Assembly (NCBI RefSeq): GCF_002338065.1 | Contig: NZ_DDHJ01000023.1 | Coordinates: forward strand, 62,001-126,000 | Reading direction: 5' to 3' | DNA length: 64,000 bases | Origin: Pseudomonas sp. UBA1879 | GTDB taxonomy: Bacteria; Pseudomonadota; Gammaproteobacteria; Pseudomonadales; Pseudomonadaceae | Shown: piece by piece, positions 57,353-64,000 of the stretch | How the letters are laid out: each line of letters begins with the position of its first letter | Position numbering within the stretch: position 1 is the stretch's first letter | Translations under genes and position numbers: made by a program | Notes under the pieces: model-generated | Seen by the model: the letters and a program-made list of their open reading frames with translations, nothing else | The model's database searches: none | What the model was told of the DNA's origin: nothing

Positions 57353-60298
57353 ATGTCCGACTCCATGCACCGAAACACTCCTTCCGTAACGGTTTACGAC
57401 AGCCGGGGCCTGACAGTGCGGCAAGTGACCTACTACCGAGCCGAGGTCGAGGAGGAGGCGAAACCCCGAATCACCGCCCAGACTTACGACTGCCAAGGTC
57501 GCACCGTGGCGGCTTGGGACCCGCGCCTCTTTGAGCGACAGTCGCGGGACCCCGACGTGCATCCCAACGTCGCAACCCTGTACAGCCTTTCGAACACCGT
57601 ATTGTCCAGCCGCAGCGTGGATGCCGGTGAAACGGTCTCCCTTTCAGCAGAATCAGGCGTCGTTCTGGAGCAATGGGATGCCCGCTCGACGCACTGGCAG
57701 ACCGACTATGATGCGCTTCTGCGACCGGCTGCGGTTCATGAGCGCATGGCAGGGCAGCCGCAACGGACCTGCGAGCGGTTCACCTATGCAGGAAGCGACG
57801 CGGATTCAGCCTCCCATAATCGGTGCGGGCTATTGGTCCGAATCGACGACAGCGCGGGCACTGCGATAACCACAGAGTACGGCCTGTCGGGCGGGACGCT
57901 GAAGGAAGAACGCCGCATGCTCAGGCTGATCGAGCCCCCTGACTGGCCGCCGTTAGTCGCAGAACGTGACGCCTTACTGGAACCCGGTGCTGGCGCCGTT
58001 ACCCGCAGACATTTCGACGCCACCGGCACCGCCATCAGCACGACGGATGCGCGGGACCATCGGCAAAGCATCGGGTTGAACATCGCCGGCCAGTTGGCAC
58101 AGGTCATCCTCACGTTGAAGGGCGGCGCGCAGCAATCATTGCTGCAAGACGTGCGGTACAACGCCCGAGGGCAGGTCGAGTCGCAAACCGCGGGCAACGG
58201 TGTGATCAGTCAATACGACTATCGCTCGGCGGACGGCCGCTTGCAGACGCTGAAAACCCTTCGGCCTGCCAATGACCCGCTGCAATCATTGACCTACACC
58301 TACGATCCGGTGGGTAACGTCGTGAGCATCGCTGACAATGCCCAAGCGGCTCGCCATTTCGCCAATCAACGCATCGAACCGGTCAACCTCTATCGCTACG
58401 ACAGCGCGTATCAGTTAATCGAGGCGCAAGGCAGGGAAACAGCACATTCTTCAACCCGCCCGCAGCTGCCTGATCTGGCGACATTGCCGATAGACACCAG
58501 TCAATGGCTCAACTTTACCGAACGTTACCGCTATGACTCGGCGGGCAATCTGATTCAGCTGAGGCATGAAGGCCGTCAGCCCTACACCCGCGATTTTGAT
58601 GTGGATGCGACCAGCAACCGCGCCCTGATCAAGACCGAGGGCAGCGCACCGCCGGACTTCGCCAGCGGTTTCGATGCCAGCGGCAACCTGCAATACCTGC
58701 TCCCCGGCCAGAAAATGCTCTGGGATGCGCGCAATCGCTTAACGAAAATCACGCCTGTAAGTCGCAACGGCGCCGAGGACGATGCTGAGCATTACGCTTA
58801 CGACAGCAGCGGGCAGCGCGCTCGCAAGGTCGGCATAAGCGCCGCACGAGCGGCTTCACATACGCGGGAGGTCCGCTACCTTCCGGGCCTGGAATTGCGC
58901 AGCGACACTGCCAACGATGAGCAGCTGGAAGTCATCGTGATCCAGGCCGGTCGATGCACCGTGCGCTGTCTGCATTGGTTGAGCGGACGTCCTGCCGGCA
59001 TCGAAAACGATCAATTGCGGTATTCGGTGGACGACCACCTGGGCTCCAGCGTGCTGGAATTGGACGCCCACGCACACCTTATTAGCTACGAGGGCTACTA
59101 CCCTTTCGGCGGAACGGCTTGGTGGGCGGCGCGCTCGGCGGTCGAAGCGAAGTACAAGGTGGCGCGGTATTCGGGGAAAGAGCGGGATGCCAGCGGGCTG
59201 TATTACTACGGGCTAAGGTATTACGCGCCGTGGTTGATGCGCTGGGTGAGTTCGGATCCGGAAGGATTTGTGGATGGGCTCAATCTGTATTGCATGGTCA
59301 GGAATAACCCGATTAATCAGGTGGACGTGCAGGGAGGTCAGAGTTCGGATTTTGATGAAGTGCCCGGAGAAGTGCAGCTTGCGATTATCGTACTTGTGAT
59401 GCTGGCATCCGCAGGGCTTATTTTCTTGCGATTGCGAGACTTCTACGTGAGCGCCGCCACTGCTTACCAAGCTGAAACTAAGGCCAATCTGGCAGCTCGC
59501 GCCCAGAGCTACGAAGAACGGACTCAAAATATCCAGCGGGCGGTAAAGGGGGCCACCTCCAACTACTCACTCACTTCTGATGAAGCTGATTTGCTTAATG
59601 GACGGTATCTGAAGACGCGCAATCCGGTTAGCTGGCTGCATATTACACGGGACAGCAAGGGCGCCATCAACCTGTATCAAGCAAATAATGTTGACCAGCA
59701 CAATGAGCTGACTAACGCGAGGCATATGCCGTCCAGAGCCCAAAAGCTGGGAATAAAACCCTATCTGTTAAGGAAAGCCCGTGATCCGAGGCCACCGCTC
59801 ACTCTCGGCGACGACTCCTCTGCCAGCGCTAGCGCCAATTCGACACCGCGCGCGTCAATTGACGCCGCGGTGCCGAGTACGAGTGCAGAGCTCAGAACTT
59901 TTCAAGAGCGGTTCCGGAAAAAACGAGGCTCTACCGTGTCGAACACAAGCCTTGATTTAGACAACGAAAGCGCCGCTCCAGCGCCCTCCAGCAGCGCAGC
60001 CAGACAAATGTTCATCATGGACCCCAGCGGCTTTTTCGAGGATGCAAATATTGTCGACTGGCTTGGCCGCCGCCCTGGTATGGAAGAAAATCTGAGAGCG
60101 GCATTGGAGAGGTTCGACCCTAATCGCAAAGGACATACCGGATTACGCGGAATGAAAACGACGGATATCCACAGTGGCACCGCAGGTGGCAGGGGAGACT
60201 TGCGTCTGGGCTTTGCCGTCCGGGGTAACGTTTTTTACCCGCAAGCCATCCTGTCACATAAAGGCAACGGTACGATCCTCGCCCAACGCAGGGCATAG
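57353..60298 (+). CDS. RHS repeat protein, TccC-like toxin with novel C-terminal domain
   Basis: A 981-residue RHS/YD-repeat protein that resembles TccC, the C component of insecticidal toxin complexes. The N-terminus is TPSVTVYDSRGLTVRQVTYY. YD repeats (YDSAYQLIEAQGRE, YRYDSAGNLIQL) run to the RHS core end: KERDASGLYYYGLRYYAPWL and SSDPEGFVDGLNLYCMVRNN near residue 650. The last 320 residues are a variable effector domain with a membrane-like stretch (IIVLVMLASAGLIFL), low-complexity Ser/Ala regions and a C-terminal Gly-rich part. I recognise no known toxin fold. No TcA or TcB genes are present and no immunity gene follows. ATG 57353 matches TccC N-termini. Confidence 0.9.
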   Translation: MSDSMHRNTPSVTVYDSRGLTVRQVTYYRAEVEEEAKPRITAQTYDCQGRTVAAWDPRLFERQSRDPDVHPNVATLYSLSNTVLSSRSVDAGETVSLSAESGVVLEQWDARSTHWQTDYDALLRPAAVHERMAGQPQRTCERFTYAGSDADSASHNRCGLLVRIDDSAGTAITTEYGLSGGTLKEERRMLRLIEPPDWPPLVAERDALLEPGAGAVTRRHFDATGTAISTTDARDHRQSIGLNIAGQLAQVILTLKGGAQQSLLQDVRYNARGQVESQTAGNGVISQYDYRSADGRLQTLKTLRPANDPLQSLTYTYDPVGNVVSIADNAQAARHFANQRIEPVNLYRYDSAYQLIEAQGRETAHSSTRPQLPDLATLPIDTSQWLNFTERYRYDSAGNLIQLRHEGRQPYTRDFDVDATSNRALIKTEGSAPPDFASGFDASGNLQYLLPGQKMLWDARNRLTKITPVSRNGAEDDAEHYAYDSSGQRARKVGISAARAASHTREVRYLPGLELRSDTANDEQLEVIVIQAGRCTVRCLHWLSGRPAGIENDQLRYSVDDHLGSSVLELDAHAHLISYEGYYPFGGTAWWAARSAVEAKYKVARYSGKERDASGLYYYGLRYYAPWLMRWVSSDPEGFVDGLNLYCMVRNNPINQVDVQGGQSSDFDEVPGEVQLAIIVLVMLASAGLIFLRLRDFYVSAATAYQAETKANLAARAQSYEERTQNIQRAVKGATSNYSLTSDEADLLNGRYLKTRNPVSWLHITRDSKGAINLYQANNVDQHNELTNARHMPSRAQKLGIKPYLLRKARDPRPPLTLGDDSSASASANSTPRASIDAAVPSTSAELRTFQERFRKKRGSTVSNTSLDLDNESAAPAPSSSAARQMFIMDPSGFFEDANIVDWLGRRPGMEENLRAALERFDPNRKGHTGLRGMKTTDIHSGTAGGRGDLRLGFAVRGNVFYPQAILSHKGNGTILAQRRA

Positions 60299-60332
60299 TC
60301 GAACAACTCACAAAGACTCTGCGCAGAACGCA

Positions 60333-61730
60333 CTACTCATCATCATCAAAGTTGTAACTGCCCGGCGCCAGGTTTTCGAAACGGGTGTACTTGCCGATAA
60401 ACGCCAGACGCACGAAGCCAATTGGGCCGTTCCGCTGTTTACCGATGATGATTTCAGCGATGCCTTTGTGCTCGGTTTCCGGGTGGTACACCTCGTCCCG
60501 GTACACGAACATGATGACGTCGGCGTCCTGCTCGATCGCTCCGGATTCCCGCAGGTCGGAGTTCACAGGGCGCTTGTTGGGACGCTGCTCCAGCGAGCGG
60601 TTGAGCTGCGACAGCGCGACCACGGGGCAGTTGAATTCCTTGGCCAGCGCTTTCAGGGACCGGGAAATTTCGGAAATTTCGTTGGTCCGGTTGTCGCCGC
60701 TGGAGCCCGGAATCTGCATCAACTGCAAGTAGTCGATCATGATCAATCCGATTTCCCCATGCTCTCGCACGAGACGCCGCGTGCGCGCGCGCATCTCCGA
60801 CGGGCTGATACCGGCCGTGTCGTCGATAAACAGTTTGCGATCGTTGAGCAGATTGACAGCAGAAGTCAGGCGTGGCCAGTCATCATCGTCCAACTGGCCG
60901 GAACGGACCTTGGTCTGATCAATGCGTCCGAGGGACGACAGCATACGCATGATCAGCGATTCGCCTGGCATCTCCAGCGAGAACACCAGCACCGCTTTTT
61001 CGCTGCGCAGTACCGCGTTTTCTACGAGGTTCATCGCGAAGGTGGTCTTACCCATCGACGGACGACCCGCGACAATGATCAGGTCAGCAGGCTGCAGTCC
61101 GCTGGTCTTGTCATCGAGGTCGGTGTATCCGGTAGACAAACCTGTGATCCCTTCACCCAGGTTAAATAAGGTGTCGATGCGGTCGATTGCCTTGGTCAAC
61201 AGGTCGTTGACGCCAACCGGCCCACCCGTTTTAGGACGCGCCTCGGCAATCTGAAAGATCTGCCGTTCGGCTTCATCGAGAATTTCCTCAGCGGTCCGCC
61301 CTTCCGGATTGAAAGCGCTGTCTGCGATTTCGTTACTGATACCGATCAACTGGCGCAAGGTCGCGCGCTGCCGGACGATCTGGGCATAGGCCTTGATGTT
61401 GGCGACGGATGGGATGTTCTTCGCCAGCTCGGAGAGGTAACCGAGGCCGCCGACCTGCGACGTCTGGCCTTCCTTGTCCAACTGCTCGGACAGGGTGACG
61501 ACGTCGATCGGCAAGTTCTGATCGGCCAGTTTGGCAATGGCGCGGAAAATCAGGCGGTGGTCATGGCGATAGAAGTCGCCGTCCGAAACTTGATCCAGCA
61601 CGCGCTCCCAGGCGTTGTTGTCCAGCATCAGACCACCAAGCACAGCCTGTTCGGCCTCGATGGAATGCGGCGGCACCTTCAGGGCAGCAGTTTGCAGATC
61701 GTATTGCTCGGGAGCGGAAATATCGTTCAT
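60333..61730 (-). CDS. dnaB: Replicative DNA helicase DnaB
   Basis: A 465-residue hexameric helicase. The N-terminal domain starts VPPHSIEAEQAVLGGLMLDN. The RecA-like core has Walker A AGRPSMGKTTFAMN, Walker B LIMIDYLQLM and the H4 motif SQLNRSLEQRPNKRP. It unwinds DNA at the replication fork and recruits primase. ATG 61730 is preferred; an in-frame GTG two codons upstream is also possible. It is downstream of rplI, in the usual proteobacterial block, 34 bp from the convergent RHS gene. Confidence 0.98.
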   Translation of the reverse strand: MNDISAPEQYDLQTAALKVPPHSIEAEQAVLGGLMLDNNAWERVLDQVSDGDFYRHDHRLIFRAIAKLADQNLPIDVVTLSEQLDKEGQTSQVGGLGYLSELAKNIPSVANIKAYAQIVRQRATLRQLIGISNEIADSAFNPEGRTAEEILDEAERQIFQIAEARPKTGGPVGVNDLLTKAIDRIDTLFNLGEGITGLSTGYTDLDDKTSGLQPADLIIVAGRPSMGKTTFAMNLVENAVLRSEKAVLVFSLEMPGESLIMRMLSSLGRIDQTKVRSGQLDDDDWPRLTSAVNLLNDRKLFIDDTAGISPSEMRARTRRLVREHGEIGLIMIDYLQLMQIPGSSGDNRTNEISEISRSLKALAKEFNCPVVALSQLNRSLEQRPNKRPVNSDLRESGAIEQDADVIMFVYRDEVYHPETEHKGIAEIIIGKQRNGPIGFVRLAFIGKYTRFENLAPGSYNFDDDE

Positions 61731-61891
61731 GGCCACACGGAATCAGGGGTTTGAATCAAACGTTGATCAACAATACCTAGAAATGACAAAGGGCACGACC
61801 CGTTGAACAGGAACGCACCCTTTGTTGATCGGCCGACAAACACATCGCCAACCAATCGGATGCCAGCGCCAAAGCACCGGCATCAAGCAGC

Positions 61892-62338
61892 TTAGGCAGC
61901 TACGACAACCACGCGAACGGTGGCTTCAACGTCGCTGTGCAGGTGCACGGCTACGTCGTATTCGCCGACGTTACGGATGGTGCCGTTCGGCAGACGAACT
62001 TCAGCTTTAGCCACTTCAACGCCAGAGGCGGTCAGAGCGTCAGCGATGTCGTGAGTACCGATCGAACCGAACAGCTTGCCTTCGTCGCCAGCGGTGGCAG
62101 TGATAGTCACTTCCAGCTCGGCCAATTGGGCAGCGCGGCTTTCAGCCGATGCTTTACGGTCTGCTGCAGCTTTTTCCAGCTCAGCGCGACGCTCTTCAAA
62201 CGCAGCCAGGTTGGCAGCGGTTGCAGCAGTGGCTTTGCCGAAAGGCAGCAGGTAGTTACGGCCGTAACCAGCCTTAACGTTTACTTTGTCGCCCAGGTTG
62301 CCCAGGTTGGCGATTTTTTCCAGCAGGATGAGTTCCAT
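61892..62338 (-). CDS. rplI: 50S ribosomal protein L9
   Basis: A 148-residue L9. It has the N-terminal RNA-binding domain MELILLEKIANLGNLGDKVNVKAGYGRNYLLPFGKA, the long connecting helix (AAFEERRAELEKAAADRKAS) and the C-terminal domain. It binds 23S rRNA near L1 and limits frameshifting. A 20-bp gap separates it from the upstream DUF2232 gene. Full length. Confidence 0.99.
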   Translation of the reverse strand: MELILLEKIANLGNLGDKVNVKAGYGRNYLLPFGKATAATAANLAAFEERRAELEKAAADRKASAESRAAQLAELEVTITATAGDEGKLFGSIGTHDIADALTASGVEVAKAEVRLPNGTIRNVGEYDVAVHLHSDVEATVRVVVVAA

Positions 62339-62358
62339 TTGGTAATAACCTCTTAACT

Positions 62359-63255
62359 TTAACCTTCACCGTTCGCAGAACCGTTGTCGGCATCTTTCGA
62401 CGCCAGGCGGCCGCGAAAATCAATCAGGCTGTCGACAATGGCAAACACCACCAGCAACGGATAAATCAGCTGCATGAACAGCACCAGCGTGACGTACAAA
62501 CCCACCAGCCAGAACCGGGTCAGGCGCTTCGTAGCCACCAGACCGTGAATCAGAGCCAGTCCCGCGAACATGAGCGGTACACTGCACAACGGTGTCAGCA
62601 TCGCCAGTTGCGGACCGAAATTCGGCCCCACCAACATGCACACCAGCAGCACCAGCATCGGTGCCCGCGGGAGTCTCAAACTGCGAAATTCGCGTCCGAA
62701 ACCGCCCGGGTTATACAACAACGCCTGCCAGTACCGCCCAAGGATCAGGCATACCACGCTGACGATCTGCAACACCGCTGCTATCAGGCCGTTCAGGACC
62801 GGAGTAATCAGTGCCCCCAGACGCGCTCGCTCTTCTACCGACATCTGTTGGTAGACATCACCGAAGACGTGGGGCAAGAGTTTCTGCAACTCCCCCGCCA
62901 TGGCTTCGATGGGCTCGCGGAAAACCGCCCCCAGGATCACGCCATACAACAATCCCAGTCCGACGCTGACCAGCAGCACACGGACCCACGACTCGCTGGC
63001 GCGCAACACGGCCGCCAACCCCCATGAACCCAGCAACACCATCAGGGTGCGGGGATCACCGAAATACCACCAGACCAACGCTGGCAGCAGAGCCCAGGCA
63101 AGCACGCTCATCGCGCCACTCAACCCGCGCCGCAGGAGCACAAGGCAACCTGCAGCGGCACTCAACCAGAACAACAACGGCAACGCCGCACATCCAACCA
63201 CTACGAGAGTGGCCTGCACGCGGCCGCGCATGATGAAGTCAGCCATGGCGCGCAT
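62359..63255 (-). CDS. DUF2232 (YybS-like) membrane protein
   Basis: A 298-residue protein with about eight hydrophobic segments in the YybS/DUF2232 pattern, including LVVVGCAALPLLFWLSAAAGCLV near the N-terminus, PVLNGLIAAVLQIVSVVCLILGRYWQALLYNPGGF in the middle and FWLVGLYVTLVLFMQLIYPLLVVFAIVDSLIDFR at the end. Function is unknown. Its position between rpsR and rplI is conserved in Pseudomonas, so it is co-transcribed with ribosomal genes. An AAGGA box nine bases before ATG 63255 supports the start. Confidence 0.9.
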   Translation of the reverse strand: MRAMADFIMRGRVQATLVVVGCAALPLLFWLSAAAGCLVLLRRGLSGAMSVLAWALLPALVWWYFGDPRTLMVLLGSWGLAAVLRASESWVRVLLVSVGLGLLYGVILGAVFREPIEAMAGELQKLLPHVFGDVYQQMSVEERARLGALITPVLNGLIAAVLQIVSVVCLILGRYWQALLYNPGGFGREFRSLRLPRAPMLVLLVCMLVGPNFGPQLAMLTPLCSVPLMFAGLALIHGLVATKRLTRFWLVGLYVTLVLFMQLIYPLLVVFAIVDSLIDFRGRLASKDADNGSANGEG

Positions 63256-63297
63256 GCGATTTATCCTTTACTGCGTTTTTGTCGACTGAACCTGGTC

Positions 63298-63528
63298 TCA
63301 GCGGCCGTGGCTGTCGGTGTAGGCCAGCAGGGCCAGGAAGCGGGCGCGCTTGATAGCGGTAGCCAGCTGACGCTGATAACGAGCTTTGGTACCGGTAATG
63401 CGGCTAGGAACGATCTTGCCGGTTTCGGATACGTAGGCTTTCAGGGTGTTGAGATCTTTGTAATCGATCTCCTTCACATTTTCAGCTGTGAAGCGGCAGA
63501 ATTTACGACGACGGAAGAAACGTGCCAT
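63298..63528 (-). CDS. rpsR: 30S ribosomal protein S18
   Basis: A 76-residue S18 with the standard sequence pattern MARFFRRRKFCRFTAENV, DYKDLNTLKAYVSETGKIVP and KRARFLALLAYTDSHGR. It binds 16S rRNA as a complex with S6. Located 28 bp after rpsF in the ribosomal operon. Confidence 0.99.
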   Translation of the reverse strand: MARFFRRRKFCRFTAENVKEIDYKDLNTLKAYVSETGKIVPSRITGTKARYQRQLATAIKRARFLALLAYTDSHGR

Positions 63529-63556
63529 GTAATAGGCTCCTCAAAAGGTCCGTGGA

Positions 63557-63979
63557 TTACTCGTCAGCGTTATCGCTGTTGTCGCTGTCATCACTGTCAA
63601 CGCCTTCAGCGTCAGAGTGCTCAGGACGGTCGCGACGCTCACGGCGCTCACTGCGGTTCTCTTCAGCCTTGAGCATTTCGGATTGGCCAGTAACGGCTTC
63701 GTCGCGACGAATGACAAGGTTACGGATCACGGCATCGTTGTAGCGGAAGTTGTCTTCCAGCTCAGCCAGGGCTTTGCCAGTGCACTCAACGTTCAGCATC
63801 ACGTAGTGAGCCTTGTGAACATTGTTGATTGCGTAGGCCAGTTGACGACGGCCCCAATCTTCCAGACGGTGGATCTTGCCGCCGTCTTCTTCGATCAGCT
63901 TGGTGTAACGCTCAACCATGCCGCCGACTTGCTCGCTCTGGTCCGGGTGAACCAGAAAGATGATTTCGTAATGACGCAT
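63557..63979 (-). CDS. rpsF: 30S ribosomal protein S6
   Basis: A 140-residue S6. The core (MRHYEIIFLVHPDQSEQVGGMVERYTKLI... to LVIRRDEAV) is standard, and the acidic C-terminal tail (DSDDSDNSDNADE) is the type extended by the RimK glutamate ligase in Pseudomonas. An AAGGAGC Shine-Dalgarno lies upstream. The operon promoter is outside the window. Confidence 0.99.
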   Translation of the reverse strand: MRHYEIIFLVHPDQSEQVGGMVERYTKLIEEDGGKIHRLEDWGRRQLAYAINNVHKAHYVMLNVECTGKALAELEDNFRYNDAVIRNLVIRRDEAVTGQSEMLKAEENRSERRERRDRPEHSDAEGVDSDDSDNSDNADE

Positions 63980-64000
63980 GAATGCTCCTTACGGGTTGTA

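Noticed and set aside
61790..61830. Possible terminator between rplI and dnaB
   Set aside because: CAAAGGG and CCCTTTG face each other, but the stem has mismatches and there is no T run in the transcribed direction.

Overview
This window reads as chromosomal DNA from a Pseudomonas, most likely of the fluorescens/syringae lineage. The evidence is high-GC codon use, many Pseudomonas REP/REPIN palindromes between genes, a split urease cluster with two acetyltransferase genes inside it, azurin, OsmE, CbpA/CbpM, a RpoN-type promoter, and gene order that (from memory) follows the P. aeruginosa PA4865-PA4935 segment. I found no rRNA, tRNA or CRISPR array.

Layout. 1-3.4 kb: end of ureA, two GNAT acetyltransferases, ureB and ureC. 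3.4-6.4 kb: an accessory patch with a cysteine-free thioredoxin-like gene, a decayed second copy of ureC, a 90-aa unknown protein and a soluble sensor kinase. A duplicated promoter block with a perfect palindrome punctuates this patch. 6.5-18.4 kb: chaperones (cbpM, cbpA, an Hsp70 homologue), an AI-2E-type permease, a PsiF protein, an EamA exporter, a lipase, osmE, a ferritin-like protein, AsmA and a DesT/FabR-like regulator. 18.7-21.2 kb: urease accessory genes ureE, ureF, ureG and ureJ, followed by a tandem REPIN array. 21.9-34.6 kb: a sugar epimerase, an SDR, a gene-free stretch with DnaA boxes, a five-gene branched-chain amino acid ABC transporter behind a near-ideal sigma-54 promoter, and the pipecolate branch of lysine catabolism (amaA, amaB, LysR regulator). 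34.9-46 kb: pncB-nadE, a DUF1338 oxygenase-like gene, azurin, and a three-gene transglutaminase/ATP-grasp operon. 46.3-54.8 kb: a type VI secretion effector island (PAAR, unknown, VgrG, Tle5 phospholipase D, lipoprotein immunity protein), ending in an IS66 remnant and a broken second immunity gene. 54.8-64 kb: ygiQ, a divergent TccC/RHS toxin-like gene, then the conserved dnaB-rplI-DUF2232-rpsR-rpsF block.

How it fits together. Urease subunits and accessory proteins are encoded at two sites about 15 kb apart. Amino acid uptake (liv), lysine catabolism (ama and possibly the DUF1338 protein) and NAD salvage (pncB, nadE) cluster in the middle. The right third carries two weapon systems: a VgrG-delivered phospholipase with its immunity lipoprotein, and an orphan TccC-like RHS protein.

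The most unusual signal is a shared palindrome, ACTGTCA-N4-TGACAGT. It lies in three divergent intergenic regions and links the thioredoxin-like/ureC-remnant pair, the 90-aa protein/sensor kinase pair and the ygiQ/RHS toxin pair. It suggests a small unrecognised regulon. All functional calls come from reading the sequence; no database search was run.
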